Below are positions 49,990 to 59,582 of a stretch of DNA of 64,000 bases, piece by piece. Where the stretch lies: contig NZ_CP070356.1 in the NCBI RefSeq assembly GCF_016919445.1, positions 2,140,001 to 2,204,000 of the forward strand, in the 5' to 3' direction. The notes under the pieces are model-generated. The model did no database searches. It saw only the letters and a list, made by a program, of their open reading frames with translations, and was not told where the DNA came from. A program made the position numbers and the translations under genes. Source of the DNA: Pseudomonas sp. PDNC002 (GTDB lineage: Bacteria > Pseudomonadota > Gammaproteobacteria > Pseudomonadales > Pseudomonadaceae). The stretch's first letter is position 1. The number at the start of each line of letters is the position of its first letter.

Positions 49990-50949
49990 ATGTCCGATAT
50001 CATCCAACTCGCGGCAGAAGTGCCGTTCGACCTCGGTGGGCAACGCCTCGACCAGGTCGCCGCGCAGCTCTTCTCCGATCACTCCCGCTCGCGCCTTGCC
50101 GGCTGGATCAAGGACGGCCACCTCACGGTTGACGGCGCGGTTCTGCGCCCGCGTGACATCGTTCACGCCGGCTCCCGTCTGGAACTGCAAGTCGAACTCG
50201 AGGCCCAGGGCGAGTGGAAGGCTCAGGACATCGAGCTGGACATCGTCTACGAGGATGACCACATCCTGGTCATCGACAAACCGACCGGCCTGGTGGTCCA
50301 CCCCGCCGCCGGCCACCAGGACGGCACCCTGCTCAACGCGCTGCTGCATCATGTGCCGCACCTGGCCAACGTGCCGCGCGCCGGCATCGTGCACCGCCTG
50401 GACAAGGACACCACCGGCCTGATGGTGGTGGCCAAGACCCTGGAAGCCCACACCAACCTGGTTTCTCAGCTGCAAGCGCGCTCCGTCAGCCGCATCTACG
50501 AGGCCATTGTCACCGGCGTGATCGTTTCCGGCGGCACCGTCGATGCGCCCATCGGCCGCCACGGCGTGCAACGGCAGAAAATGGCCGTGGTGGATGCCGG
50601 TAAGGTAGCGATCAGCCATTACCGTGTGCTGGAGCGCTTCCGCGCCCATACCCACACCCGCGTGAAGCTGGAGACCGGCCGTACCCACCAGATCCGCGTC
50701 CATATGACGCATATCGGTCACCCGCTGGTGGGCGATCCCACCTACGGCGGGCGCTTCCGCATTCCGCCGGGGGCGAGCCCGACCCTGATTGAATCGCTGC
50801 GTGATTTCCCGCGCCAGGCCCTGCACGCGCGCTTCCTGGAGCTGGACCACCCGGCCACCAACGTGCGCATGAAGTGGGAGTCGCCGTTGCCGGACGACTT
50901 CACCTGGCTGCTGAGCCTGCTGCGGCAGGACAACGAGTCCTTCGTATGA
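49990..50949 (+). CDS. rluD: 23S rRNA pseudouridine synthase RluD
   Basis: Makes pseudouridines 1911, 1915 and 1917 in helix 69 of 23S rRNA. The 319-residue protein has an S4 domain (GGQRLDQVAAQLFSDHSRSRL in parts) and the RluA-type catalytic domain with the active Asp in HRLDKDTTGLMVVAKT, and TGRTHQIRVHM. ATG 49990 gives the standard start MSDIIQLAAEV. Overlaps pgeF by 4 nt. A TATGAT at 49892-49897 may be its -10. Confidence 0.96.
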   Translation: MSDIIQLAAEVPFDLGGQRLDQVAAQLFSDHSRSRLAGWIKDGHLTVDGAVLRPRDIVHAGSRLELQVELEAQGEWKAQDIELDIVYEDDHILVIDKPTGLVVHPAAGHQDGTLLNALLHHVPHLANVPRAGIVHRLDKDTTGLMVVAKTLEAHTNLVSQLQARSVSRIYEAIVTGVIVSGGTVDAPIGRHGVQRQKMAVVDAGKVAISHYRVLERFRAHTHTRVKLETGRTHQIRVHMTHIGHPLVGDPTYGGRFRIPPGASPTLIESLRDFPRQALHARFLELDHPATNVRMKWESPLPDDFTWLLSLLRQDNESFV

Positions 50950-51671
50950 CCTCCTGGCTGACGCCCGACTGGCCGGCTCCGGCCAATGTCCGCGCCTGTG
51001 TGACCACGCGCGCGGGCGGCGTCAGCGGAGAGCCGTTCGACAGCTTCAACCTCGGCGACCACGTCGGTGACGATCCGGCGGCTGTCGCCGAGAATCGCCG
51101 GCGTCTCACCGCGGAGCTGGGTTGCCAGCCCGCCTGGCTGAGCCAGGTGCACGGAATCGACGTAGTGCAAGCCGATCCGTCCGCTGTCGCCACGGCGGAT
51201 GCCAGCTGGAGCGCCGCTCCCGGCATCGCCTGCACCATCATGACTGCCGACTGCCTGCCGGCACTGTTCTGCGATCGCGCCGGCACGCGTGTGGCGGCCG
51301 CCCACGCCGGTTGGCGCGGGTTGGCGGGTGGCGTGCTGGAAGCCACCGTCGACGCCATGGGTATCGAGCCGCAGGAATTGCTGGTCTGGCTCGGCCCGTC
51401 CATCGGTCCGCAGGCTTTCGAAGTGGGCGCTGAGGTGCGCGAGGCGTTCCTCGCGGATCACGTAGAGGCCGAGCGCGCTTTCGAGCCCAGCGCCAATACC
51501 GGTAAATACATGGCCGACATCTATGCGCTGGCGCGTATTCGCCTGGCGGCGAAAGGCGTGACGGCTGTGTACGGTGGCGATTACTGCACCTTCACCGATA
51601 CCGAGCGCTTCTATTCCTACCGCCGCAGCTCCCGCACAGGCCGCCTGGCCAGCCTGATCTGGCTGGCCTGA
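50946..51671 (+). CDS. pgeF: Multicopper-oxidase-fold purine nucleosidase/phosphorylase family protein PgeF (YfiH)
   Basis: A 241-residue YfiH/LACC1 family protein. The metal-binding His/Cys set is visible: WLSQVHGIDVV, TADCLPALF and AAHAGWRGLAGGV. Family members act on purine nucleosides, and YfiH in E. coli also keeps peptidoglycan precursors correct. ATGA overlap with rluD, the common order rluD-pgeF-clpB. Confidence 0.94.
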   Translation: MTSWLTPDWPAPANVRACVTTRAGGVSGEPFDSFNLGDHVGDDPAAVAENRRRLTAELGCQPAWLSQVHGIDVVQADPSAVATADASWSAAPGIACTIMTADCLPALFCDRAGTRVAAAHAGWRGLAGGVLEATVDAMGIEPQELLVWLGPSIGPQAFEVGAEVREAFLADHVEAERAFEPSANTGKYMADIYALARIRLAAKGVTAVYGGDYCTFTDTERFYSYRRSSRTGRLASLIWLA

Positions 51672-51679
51672 CGCCTACT

Positions 51680-51763
51680 TCGTAGGAGCGGACTCTGTCC
51701 GCGATGTGCAACCGGCAGCTCGATGTGGTCGGCAGTCGATCGCGGACAAAGTCCGCTCCTACG
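51680..51763. repeat. REPIN: two inverted REP units
   Basis: GTAGGAGCGGACTCTGTCCGCGAT (in halves GTAGGAGCGGAC and GTCCGCGAT) at 51680-51703 and its inverted copy at 51739-51763, 35 nt apart, just after the pgeF stop. Typical of RAYT-mobilised REP doublets in Pseudomonas. It may also act as a transcript end. Confidence 0.82.
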
Positions 51764-51806
51764 GTCCTGGCGAAAGCACGAACTGACGGGTGTCATGGCC
51801 AAATGG

Positions 51807-51834
51807 CTTGAACCGACCAAAATCGTCCTTATCT
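51807..51834 (+). promoter_or_regulatory. Sigma-32 (heat shock) promoter of clpB
   Basis: CTTGAAC-N13-CCTTATCT, close to the RpoH consensus CTTGAAA-N11-16-CCCCATNT, 80 bp upstream of the clpB start. Heat-shock control of clpB is established in proteobacteria. Confidence 0.7.
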
Positions 51835-51913
51835 ATCTGGCATCCCGGCGGGCTTTGTCGTGACCAGGGGCACCCATCTCCCCGGCCCGCTATAGAAAGG
51901 AAGGACGACCCAC

Positions 51914-54478
51914 ATGCGAATCGACCGTTTGACCAGCAAGCTCCAGCTTGCACTCTCCGATGCCCAGTCCCTGGCCGTTGGACATGACCACCCGGCCATC
52001 GAGCCGGTGCACCTGCTGTCCGCGCTCATCGAGCAGCAGGGCGGCTCCATCAAGCCCCTGCTGATGCAGGTCGGCTTCGACATCCCCGCGCTGCGCTCCT
52101 CTCTTAATAAAGAGATGGATACGCTGCCGAAGATCCAGAACCCCACCGGCGACGTGAACCTGTCGCAGGACCTGGCGCGCCTGCTCAACCAGGCCGACCG
52201 CCTGGCCCAGCAGAAGGGCGACCAGTTCATCTCCAGTGAGCTGGTGCTGCTGGCGGCCATGGACGACAACACCAAGCTCGGCAAGCTGCTGACCAGCCAG
52301 GGCGTCTCCAAGAAAGCCCTGGAGAACGCGGTGGCCAACCTGCGCGGCGGCGAGGCGGTGAACGATCCCAACGCCGAGGATTCGCGCCAGGCGCTGGACA
52401 AGTACACCGTCGACATGACCAAGCGCGCCGAAGACGGCAAGCTCGACCCGGTAATCGGCCGTGACGACGAAATCCGCCGGACCATCCAGGTCCTGCAGCG
52501 CCGCACCAAGAACAACCCCGTGCTGATCGGCGAACCTGGCGTCGGCAAGACCGCCATCGTCGAAGGCCTCGCCCAGCGCATCGTCAACGGCGAAGTGCCG
52601 GACGGCCTGAAGGACAAACGCCTGCTGGCGTTGGACATGGGTTCTCTGATCGCTGGCGCCAAGTTCCGCGGCGAGTTCGAGGAGCGCCTGAAAGCCGTGC
52701 TCAACGAGCTGTCCAAGCAGGAAGGCCGGATCATCCTGTTCATCGACGAACTGCATACCATGGTCGGCGCCGGCAAGGCCGAGGGCGCCATGGACGCCGG
52801 CAACATGCTCAAGCCGGCTCTGGCCCGCGGCGAACTGCACTGCGTGGGCGCCACCACCCTGGACGAATACCGCCAGTACATCGAGAAGGACGCCGCCCTG
52901 GAGCGTCGCTTCCAGAAAGTCCTGGTCGACGAGCCGAGCGAGGAAGACACCATCGCCATCCTGCGTGGCCTGAAAGAGCGCTACGAGGTGCACCACGGCG
53001 TCACAATCACCGACGGCGCGATCATCGCGGCGGCCAAGCTCAGCCATCGCTACATCACCGACCGCCAGCTGCCGGACAAGGCCATCGACCTGATCGACGA
53101 GGCCGCCAGCCGCATCCGCATGGAGATCGATTCCAAGCCTGAAGAGCTGGATCGTCTGGATCGTCGCCTGATCCAGCTGAAGATCGAGCGCGAGGCGCTG
53201 AAGAAAGAAGACGACGAGGCCACCAAGAAGCGCCTCGCCAAGCTGGAAGACGACATCGCCAAGCTCGAACGCGAGTACGCCGATCTCGAGGAAATCTGGA
53301 AGTCGGAGAAAGCCGAGGTCCAGGGTTCCGCGCAGATCCAGCAGAAGATCGAACAGGCCAAGCAGGAAATGGAAGCGGCTCGGCGCAAGGGCGACCTGGA
53401 AACCATGGCGCGCATCCAGTACCAGACCATTCCGGACCTGGAGCGCAGCCTGCAGATGGTCGACCAGCACGGCCAGACCGAGAAGCAACTGCTGCGTAAC
53501 AAGGTGACCGACGAGGAAATCGCCGAAGTCGTCGCCAAGTGGACTGGCATCCCGGTGTCCAAGATGCTCGAAGGTGAGCGCGAGAAGTTGCTGCGCATGG
53601 AGGATGACCTGCACAAGCGCGTCATCGGCCAGGACGAGGCCGTGGTGGCCGTCGCCAACGCCGTGCGTCGGTCTCGCGCAGGCCTTTCCGACCCGAACCG
53701 CCCCAGCGGCTCGTTCCTCTTCCTCGGCCCGACCGGTGTGGGCAAGACCGAGCTGTGCAAGGCACTGGCCGAGTTCCTGTTCGACACCGAGGAAGCGCTG
53801 GTGCGCATCGACATGTCCGAGTTCATGGAGAAACACTCCGTGGCTCGCCTGATCGGCGCACCGCCAGGCTACGTCGGCTATGAAGAGGGCGGCTACCTGA
53901 CCGAGGCCGTTCGCCGCAAACCTTATTCCGTCGTGCTGATGGACGAGGTGGAGAAGGCTCATCCGGATGTCTTCAACGTCCTGCTGCAGGTGCTGGAGGA
54001 CGGTCGCCTGACCGACAGCCATGGCCGTACCGTGGACTTCCGCAATACCGTGATCGTGATGACCTCGAACCTCGGTTCGGCGCAGATCCAGGAGTTGGTG
54101 GGGGACCGAGAGGCCCAGCGCGCAGCGGTCATGGATGCGGTGAACTCCCACTTCCGCCCGGAATTCATCAACCGGATCGATGAAGTGGTGGTGTTCGAGC
54201 CGCTGGCCCGTGACCAGATCGCCGGCATCGCCCAGATCCAGATGGGCCGCCTGCGCAAGCGTCTGGCCGAGCGCGAGCTGAGCCTGGAGCTGAGCGACGA
54301 GGCGATGGACAAGCTGATCGCCGTTGGTTTCGATCCGGTGTATGGCGCGCGCCCGCTCAAACGCGCGATCCAGCGCTGGATCGAGAACCCGCTGGCCCAG
54401 CTGATTCTCGCCGGTACCTTCAGCCCTGGGGCGAAGATCCATGCCAAGGTGGAGAACGGCGAAATCGTCTTCTCCTGA
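51914..54478 (+). CDS. clpB: ATP-dependent disaggregase ClpB
   Basis: An 854-residue Hsp100 protein that, with DnaK, rescues aggregated proteins. Order: N domain (1-145), AAA-1 with GEPGVGKTA, the coiled-coil middle domain (about 400-530, rich in K/E/L/A), AAA-2 with GPTGVGKTE, and a C-terminal small domain. [14 protein letters not shown] and [16 protein letters not shown] (in parts) are the Walker B blocks. It lacks the ClpP-binding tripeptide loop of ClpA. Strong AAGGA site; heat shock promoter upstream. Confidence 0.97.
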   Translation: MRIDRLTSKLQLALSDAQSLAVGHDHPAIEPVHLLSALIEQQGGSIKPLLMQVGFDIPALRSSLNKEMDTLPKIQNPTGDVNLSQDLARLLNQADRLAQQKGDQFISSELVLLAAMDDNTKLGKLLTSQGVSKKALENAVANLRGGEAVNDPNAEDSRQALDKYTVDMTKRAEDGKLDPVIGRDDEIRRTIQVLQRRTKNNPVLIGEPGVGKTAIVEGLAQRIVNGEVPDGLKDKRLLALDMGSLIAGAKFRGEFEERLKAVLNELSKQEGRIILFIDELHTMVGAGKAEGAMDAGNMLKPALARGELHCVGATTLDEYRQYIEKDAALERRFQKVLVDEPSEEDTIAILRGLKERYEVHHGVTITDGAIIAAAKLSHRYITDRQLPDKAIDLIDEAASRIRMEIDSKPEELDRLDRRLIQLKIEREALKKEDDEATKKRLAKLEDDIAKLEREYADLEEIWKSEKAEVQGSAQIQQKIEQAKQEMEAARRKGDLETMARIQYQTIPDLERSLQMVDQHGQTEKQLLRNKVTDEEIAEVVAKWTGIPVSKMLEGEREKLLRMEDDLHKRVIGQDEAVVAVANAVRRSRAGLSDPNRPSGSFLFLGPTGVGKTELCKALAEFLFDTEEALVRIDMSEFMEKHSVARLIGAPPGYVGYEEGGYLTEAVRRKPYSVVLMDEVEKAHPDVFNVLLQVLEDGRLTDSHGRTVDFRNTVIVMTSNLGSAQIQELVGDREAQRAAVMDAVNSHFRPEFINRIDEVVVFEPLARDQIAGIAQIQMGRLRKRLAERELSLELSDEAMDKLIAVGFDPVYGARPLKRAIQRWIENPLAQLILAGTFSPGAKIHAKVENGEIVFS

Positions 54479-54492
54479 TCCGCAGGCCCATG

Positions 54493-54521
54493 AAAAAGCC
54501 CCGCTCTGCGGGGCTTTTTCA
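54493..54521 (+). terminator. Rho-independent terminator of clpB
   Basis: Stem AAAAAGCCCCGC / GCGGGGCTTTTT with loop TCT, 14 nt after the clpB stop; may also end the convergent PilZ gene. Confidence 0.9.
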
Positions 54522-54538
54522 TGTCTGCCGTTGGGCTT

Positions 54539-54892
54539 TCAGTCTGTCTCGCGTGCGCCGCCGAGCAGGCTCAGGAGACGCTCCAGCGCATCGGCCTGGT
54601 CTTCCGCCAGGTCAATGATATGGAATCCCGCCCAGCCCAGTTGACCATCGATGCCGCCGCGGCTCCACAGGCAGTCGGCACCGAGATGGATCTCGGCGAT
54701 TTCATCCAGCGGGGGCATGGGTACCAACCGGCAGTCCCATACCGAGTCGGCTTCCGGCACGTCCACGCCGCAGAGCATGAAGCCCTCGCTGGACAGGTCG
54801 GCGAGCCGACCCAGGTTACGCCCGGAGTGGCGGTCGAGGACCTCCACGGTCAGCCCGGTCTGCTGCCGGTTGTGCTGGCGACGTTCTCCCAT
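54539..54892 (-). CDS. PilZ domain protein
   Basis: A 117-residue, single-domain PilZ protein. The c-di-GMP binding motif RxxxR is present as ERRQHNR (residues 3-9) and the second motif as DLSSEGFML (about 29-37), so binding is likely. GGAG site before ATG 54892. It lies 10 nt downstream of the DUF1631 gene on the same strand, forming a two-gene unit. Confidence 0.93.
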   Translation of the reverse strand: MGERRQHNRQQTGLTVEVLDRHSGRNLGRLADLSSEGFMLCGVDVPEADSVWDCRLVPMPPLDEIAEIHLGADCLWSRGGIDGQLGWAGFHIIDLAEDQADALERLLSLLGGARETD

Positions 54893-54902
54893 CGACTGCT
54901 CC

Positions 54903-57191
54903 TCAGATCTGTGCCGGGCTGCGCCCGGTAAAGCGTTGCAGGACCCGGTAGATCGCATTCAGGGCGCGATCCATCAGCGGGGCGGACTGTTCCGTCGGTA
55001 CCAGGCGGACCTTGCCCGCTTCCATTTCCTGGGCCAACTGCACTATGGGTTTGACCGCCACCCGTTGCCCGGTGTGGTCGACGAACATGTAGTTGCGTGT
55101 GGTCGGGCTGAACCAGGAAAGCTTGAGCCGGCGCGCCGGCGTGGTGTCGCTGAACTCGAACCAGGTGCCGAACTCCAGGTGGCTCAGTTCCTTCATCAAT
55201 AGCCGGACACGCTCCGAAAGCGCCTCGCCACTGGGGCTCGCCAGGACATGGCCTTCGGCACCCAGCATGGCACCAAGCGGGCTTTCCGGGAGTTGCTGCT
55301 TGAGCTGCGCGGCGATCTGCGGCTGCTTGGCCTGAATCGCGTGCTGGCAGGCGACCAGATCCTGCAGCAACCGGCGGATGCCATCCTCGTGGTAGCCGCC
55401 AAGCACCTCCAGGCCTTTGCGAATGTCGTCGAGCAGGGCCACGCGCAATTTCTGCAGGCGCTCGCGCCCGGCGTCATCCAGCGGCGTCACGCTCCAGGCC
55501 AGTTGCTCGCCGACTTCGCAGGCACGTTTCCATTCGTCACTGTGCTCGCCACTGCGCAGCACGATGAAGGTGAGTGCGTCGCACCAACTCATTTCGAGGA
55601 AGTTGCGCACCAGCTCCGGTAGTTCGCGGTCGTGGGTGACGCGGCTGATGGCATCCAGCGCCTGCTCGCGCGCGGCCAGCAGGCGATCGCGGCCGCGGGC
55701 GGCCTCCATGGCGCGGCGCTCGCGGAGCTCTACTTTCTGCCGGAGGTTGCCGACGTATTCGTTGAACTCACCGAGCAGTGTGTCGAAGAGGCTGAAGTCG
55801 CCGGTGAAGTCCTGGATCACGCGCTCAACGATCCAGTGCATCTTCGCCAGCAGACTTCGTTCCTCGCCTTCGCCGCCATACAGGACACCGGCCTGGGCCA
55901 TGGCATTGAGCAGCTTGCGTGCCGGGTGGTGGTGCTGGGTGAACAGTTGCTTGTCCAGCAGGGCCACCTTGAGGAACGGCGTGTGCAGGTGGGAGAGGGT
56001 GGTCTTGCAGCTATCCGGCAGGTTTTCGTCGTCCAGGATGAAGTCGAAGACCATCCCGACCAGGTCGATGACGTCCGCTTCCTGTTCGGTCAGGCGTGTA
56101 TTGCCCGGCTGCGCGGTGCTTGCTTCCAGGTGGCGATGCAGGTCGGCCTTCAGTGCATCCACCGGCTGCGGCTGGCGCAGGCGCTGCGCGAGCTCGCGGG
56201 CCGACTCGCGCTGCAGGCGGTTCAGCGCTTCCAGCAGCTCATTGGCGCTGTAGGTGGTGGTCGCGGAGGAGGGGCCGAAGCTGACGATGCTGTGGCTGTT
56301 GCCGAACAGCGTCGCCTTGTCTCCCCGCCGGCGGTGTTCGGCGAGCAGCACAGCCAGTCCGCCGAACAGCGCATTGCGGTCGGTTGGCGGAGTGTCCGGT
56401 AGTTCGCTGGCGGTGTAGTGCGGCTGCAGCGGCGGTGGCGCCGGGGGCGTGGCGCTGCTTTTGTCCTGGGTCGTCTGCCGCGTCGGCGCCGGACGGTTGC
56501 CGTGCGGACGGTACTTCAGGTTAGGCAGGATGCCGCCATCGACCAGGCGCTGGTTCAGCTGTTCATATAGAGGCTGAAGGTGCTGCATCACCTGCTGGTC
56601 GAACAGTACATAAAGGATGGTCTTGATCCGCAGGGGGGAGGCGCTGCGTGCCAGGGTGTCGCGGAAGGCCTGGGCAATGGCGAGCGGACCGAAGGGGTTG
56701 CGCTCTTCGCCCAGCTTGCTGCCGTTGTTGAGCAGGGCCAGGCGCTGGTCGAGGGCGAACAGCGCCTGGGCGCAGTGGGCGCGGACCTGGTTCACCATGT
56801 TGGTGACCAGCAGCGTCTCCTCATATTCGTCGTTGCCAACGAGGGTGAGCTGATCCACGTCCAGCTCTTCCAGCGGCTCGGCCAGCGGCAGCTTGCCTTC
56901 CAGGAAGTCGCTCAGGCCCTGGGCGATGCGCTGATGGTAGAAGCGTTCGAGATTGGGGCGCTCGCGGCGGATCTCCCGCATGCTGTCGAAGAACAGCGCC
57001 TGGACCTGGTTGTTCTCGGCTTTCTCGGCGCATTCGAAGAGCGTGTCGTCGACCTGGGCGAAGACATTGCCCAGGAGTTCGGCGAGTTGATTCATCGCCA
57101 GTTGGCGGCAGGCCTGGACCAGTTCGCCGAAGCGCGGCTGAATCATGCGGCTGGCGATCGGCGAAGGCGGTGGGGTGTCCTTGGTGCTCAT
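54903..57191 (-). CDS. DUF1631 family protein (PilZ-like C-terminus)
   Basis: A 762-residue soluble, mostly helical protein of the DUF1631 family, sometimes mis-annotated as thymidine phosphorylase. The N-terminus has FGELVQACRQLAMNQLAELL, the middle DVIDLVGMVFDFILDD and PFLKVALLD; the last 130 residues include GTWFEFSD and KLSWFSPTTRNYMFVD, resembling the beta part of PilZ domains, but without the RxxxR motif. Binding of c-di-GMP by this protein is uncertain. The ATG at 57191 follows CAGGA; one two codons upstream (57197) lacks spacing. Its neighbour encodes a true PilZ domain. Confidence 0.88.
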   Translation of the reverse strand: MSTKDTPPPSPIASRMIQPRFGELVQACRQLAMNQLAELLGNVFAQVDDTLFECAEKAENNQVQALFFDSMREIRRERPNLERFYHQRIAQGLSDFLEGKLPLAEPLEELDVDQLTLVGNDEYEETLLVTNMVNQVRAHCAQALFALDQRLALLNNGSKLGEERNPFGPLAIAQAFRDTLARSASPLRIKTILYVLFDQQVMQHLQPLYEQLNQRLVDGGILPNLKYRPHGNRPAPTRQTTQDKSSATPPAPPPLQPHYTASELPDTPPTDRNALFGGLAVLLAEHRRRGDKATLFGNSHSIVSFGPSSATTTYSANELLEALNRLQRESARELAQRLRQPQPVDALKADLHRHLEASTAQPGNTRLTEQEADVIDLVGMVFDFILDDENLPDSCKTTLSHLHTPFLKVALLDKQLFTQHHHPARKLLNAMAQAGVLYGGEGEERSLLAKMHWIVERVIQDFTGDFSLFDTLLGEFNEYVGNLRQKVELRERRAMEAARGRDRLLAAREQALDAISRVTHDRELPELVRNFLEMSWCDALTFIVLRSGEHSDEWKRACEVGEQLAWSVTPLDDAGRERLQKLRVALLDDIRKGLEVLGGYHEDGIRRLLQDLVACQHAIQAKQPQIAAQLKQQLPESPLGAMLGAEGHVLASPSGEALSERVRLLMKELSHLEFGTWFEFSDTTPARRLKLSWFSPTTRNYMFVDHTGQRVAVKPIVQLAQEMEAGKVRLVPTEQSAPLMDRALNAIYRVLQRFTGRSPAQI

Positions 57192-57311
57192 GGCCATCCT
57201 GTGCGTGATCGGTCCGTCTACACCCGCGGTGATCACATGTGATTTTTCATGCAGATATAGCAATGCGCCCAGCTACCTGCAAAGAGAAGAAAAACTTTTT
57301 GGATCAGAGTG

Positions 57312-57339
57312 TTGACAGGCATTTCGTTATGCGTAAAAT
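57312..57339 (+). promoter_or_regulatory. Sigma-70 promoter of the tRNA cluster
   Basis: TTGACA-N16-TAAAAT followed by a GC-rich discriminator GGCGCGCC, the form typical of stringently controlled stable RNA promoters. It lies 66 bp before tRNA-Asn. Confidence 0.85.
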
Positions 57340-57404
57340 GGCGCGCCTCTGATACGGGAAACCGGTGTAACCGGAAGCGTAGAAGAGATTGGAAGGCTCG
57401 TCGT

Positions 57405-57480
57405 TCCGCGATAGCTCAGTCGGTAGAGCAAATGACTGTTAATCATTGGGTCCCTGGTTCGAGTCCAGGTCGCGGAGCCA
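57405..57480 (+). tRNA. tRNA-Asn(GTT)
   Basis: 76 nt cloverleaf: acceptor TCCGCGA/TCGCGGA, D arm GCTC...GAGC, anticodon loop CTGTTAA, T loop TTCGAGT, discriminator G and encoded CCA. Confidence 0.97.
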
Positions 57481-57489
57481 ACTTTCAAA

Positions 57490-57566
57490 CGGGGTATAGC
57501 GCAGTCCGGTAGCGCGCTTGCTTTGGGAGCAAGATGTCGGGAGTTCGAATCCCCCTACCCCGACCA
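57490..57566 (+). tRNA. tRNA-Pro(TGG)
   Basis: 77 nt cloverleaf: acceptor CGGGGTA/TACCCCG, anticodon stem CTTGC/GCAAG with loop TTTGGGA, T loop TTCGAAT, discriminator A and encoded CCA. The C1-G72 pair is typical of bacterial tRNA-Pro. Confidence 0.97.
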
Positions 57567-57572
57567 AATTTT

Positions 57573-57648
57573 GGGTCGTTAGCTCAGTCGGTAGAGCAGT
57601 TGGCTTTTAACCAATTGGTCGTAGGTTCGAATCCTACACGACCCACCA
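57573..57648 (+). tRNA. tRNA-Lys(TTT)
   Basis: 76 nt cloverleaf: acceptor GGGTCGT/ACGACCC, anticodon loop CTTTTAA, T loop TTCGAAT, encoded CCA. Last of three tRNAs in one transcript. Confidence 0.97.
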
Positions 57649-57669
57649 TATCAGGCTCGCAAGGGCCAA

Positions 57670-57708
57670 GAAAAACCCGCAGTCTCATCGAGACTGCGGG
57701 TTTTTTCT
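57670..57708 (+). terminator. Rho-independent terminator of the tRNA cluster
   Basis: Stem AAAACCCGCAGTCT / AGACTGCGGGTTTT followed by TTCTTTTT, 22 nt after tRNA-Lys. Confidence 0.93.
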
Positions 57709-58583
57709 TTTTCCGCAACAATCTTCCGTCGAGGCGCTAGCCTTCAGCACGAATTCGTGGGGCCCACGAACTCTGAAATTGCCTCGTGAAATCGGAACGA
57801 CCGTCACAATTTGAACCACTTTGCTTCTTGCAAAAATTACGCTGCGTCGATGTGTCGCAGGGTGCGCGCTGCGTTTTGCCGGCTTTCCCAAGGGCTCTTG
57901 ATCGCCGTCATGGCAGGGTCTTTGCCAACACGTTAATGGCACCTGGCCATTTCCCCTTGGCCTCCTTGAAACCCGCGTGATTCATGGATTTGACACAGAT
58001 TCATGGCAGGGCGAGCAAGCGCTTGGCAGAGAAGCAATACCTTACGTTGCCTGGGTGAATTGGTCGTTTTCTGAGCGGCCTTCCGCGCGACTGTTTCGTA
58101 GGGTGAGAAAATATCTTGTTAAAAATGAAAGGTCGGGGCCTTGAAAGGGGTTTCTGAAATGCTTTGTAATACCCGCCGTCCATTTCCTACCCCCAAATCG
58201 CTGAGTCGCACTGACGCAAGTCATTGTCAGTGTTCACCCTTCGGTGCAGCGGCATAACAACAGGGGGCTGCCATCGGTGGGCTCCTGTCATACGACGAGG
58301 CGGGCAATCCCCTCGTGCAAAAGGTGTGCGACGCGCGTGCTCCAACGAGCCGCCAGTCCAGACACCACACGCTGAATAACACGGAACGAATCAGCTGACG
58401 AAATCGGTTTCGCATCGCGAAGACCGGGCGACCTCCCTTTGCCTGGAATCCGTGCGGCCGCGTTCGTGAATCCATGACAGCCCTGGCAGGCGGCTTGGAA
58501 AAGTCGCGGGTAACGAGTCGTCGAGCAGTGCATGGCGAAGACTCGTGGGCGGTGAAGCGATTTTCATCCACTAAGGCCGCAAG
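57709..58583. other. Gene-free stretch between tRNA cluster and cyoA
   Basis: About 875 bp, lower in GC than the genes around it, with only short frames of poor codon quality. Seen in it: a 17-bp perfect palindrome TTCGTGGG-G-CCCACGAA (57754-57770), a 9-bp direct repeat GATTCATGG at 57979 and 57998 (19-bp period), and a possible sigma-70 promoter TTGAAA-N18-TGTAAT (58141-58170). If that promoter drives cyoABCDE the leader exceeds 400 nt. No tRNA fragment or integrase gene is visible. Confidence 0.6.
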
Positions 58584-59576
58584 ATGAAAAAAGAGCAGTA
58601 CACAGGAATTTTGAAGAGACTTGCGTGGCTGCCGATGCTGATGCTCGGTGGTTGCAACATGGCGCTGTTCGACCCGAAGGGGCAGGTCGGCGCTGACGAG
58701 AAGTCCCTGATCATCACGGCAACCCTGCTGATGCTGATCGTGGTGGTACCGGTCATCCTGATGACCTTCGCGTTCGCCTGGAAATACCGGGCTTCGAACA
58801 CCAAGGCCACCTACATGCCGGACTGGTCCCACTCGACCAAGATCGAGCTGGTGGTATGGCTGGTTCCCTGCCTGATCATTGCCGTGCTCGGCTGGATCAC
58901 CTGGGAGAGCACCCACAAGCTGGACCCGTATCGTCCGCTGGACTCCGAGGTCAAGCCGGTGACCATCCAGGCCATCTCGCTGGACTGGAAGTGGCTGTTC
59001 ATCTACCCGGAACAGGGTATCGCCACCGTCAACGAAATCGCCTTCCCGAAAGACACCCCGGTGAACTTCCAGATCACCTCGGATTCGGTGATGAACTCGT
59101 TCTTCATCCCGCAGCTGGGCAGCCAGATCTATTCCATGGCCGGGATGCTCACCAAGCTGCACCTGATCGCCAACGAAGAGGGCGTGTTCGACGGCATCTC
59201 CGCGAACTACAGCGGCGGCGGTTTCTCGGGCATGAAGTTCAAGGCCATCTCCACCTCCGAGCAGGGCTTCCAGGACTGGGTCGCGAAGGTCAAGGCCTCG
59301 CAGCAAACCCTGAACCTGGATCAGTACCCGGAGCTGGTGAAACCGACCGAGAACGTTCCGGCGACCTACTTCGCAACCGTCAGCCCCGAGCTGTTCTCCC
59401 AAGTGCTGAACAAGTGGGAACACGCAGGCCACGCGATGGCCAAGGCCCACGAAGCCAAAGAGCAGGCCGAGAAGGGCGAGCACGGCGAAGCGCATGAAGA
59501 GGCCGCCATGGCGGGCCACGACATGAGCAACATGCAAGGCATGCCTGGCATGCAAATGAATCCGAGCCAGGAGTAA
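58584..59576 (+). CDS. cyoA: Cytochrome bo3 ubiquinol oxidase subunit II
   Basis: A 330-residue membrane lipoprotein: the lipobox is LMLGGC with Cys18, followed by two membrane helices (about 38-60 and 82-105) and a periplasmic cupredoxin-like domain. The CuA ligands of cytochrome c oxidases are absent (the region reads [18 protein letters not shown]), so this is a quinol oxidase. The last 45 residues are rich in His, Met, Glu and Ala ([16 protein letters not shown]), unlike E. coli CyoA. First gene of cyoABCDE. Confidence 0.96.
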   Translation: MKKEQYTGILKRLAWLPMLMLGGCNMALFDPKGQVGADEKSLIITATLLMLIVVVPVILMTFAFAWKYRASNTKATYMPDWSHSTKIELVVWLVPCLIIAVLGWITWESTHKLDPYRPLDSEVKPVTIQAISLDWKWLFIYPEQGIATVNEIAFPKDTPVNFQITSDSVMNSFFIPQLGSQIYSMAGMLTKLHLIANEEGVFDGISANYSGGGFSGMKFKAISTSEQGFQDWVAKVKASQQTLNLDQYPELVKPTENVPATYFATVSPELFSQVLNKWEHAGHAMAKAHEAKEQAEKGEHGEAHEEAAMAGHDMSNMQGMPGMQMNPSQE

Positions 59577-59582
59577 CCGCAG

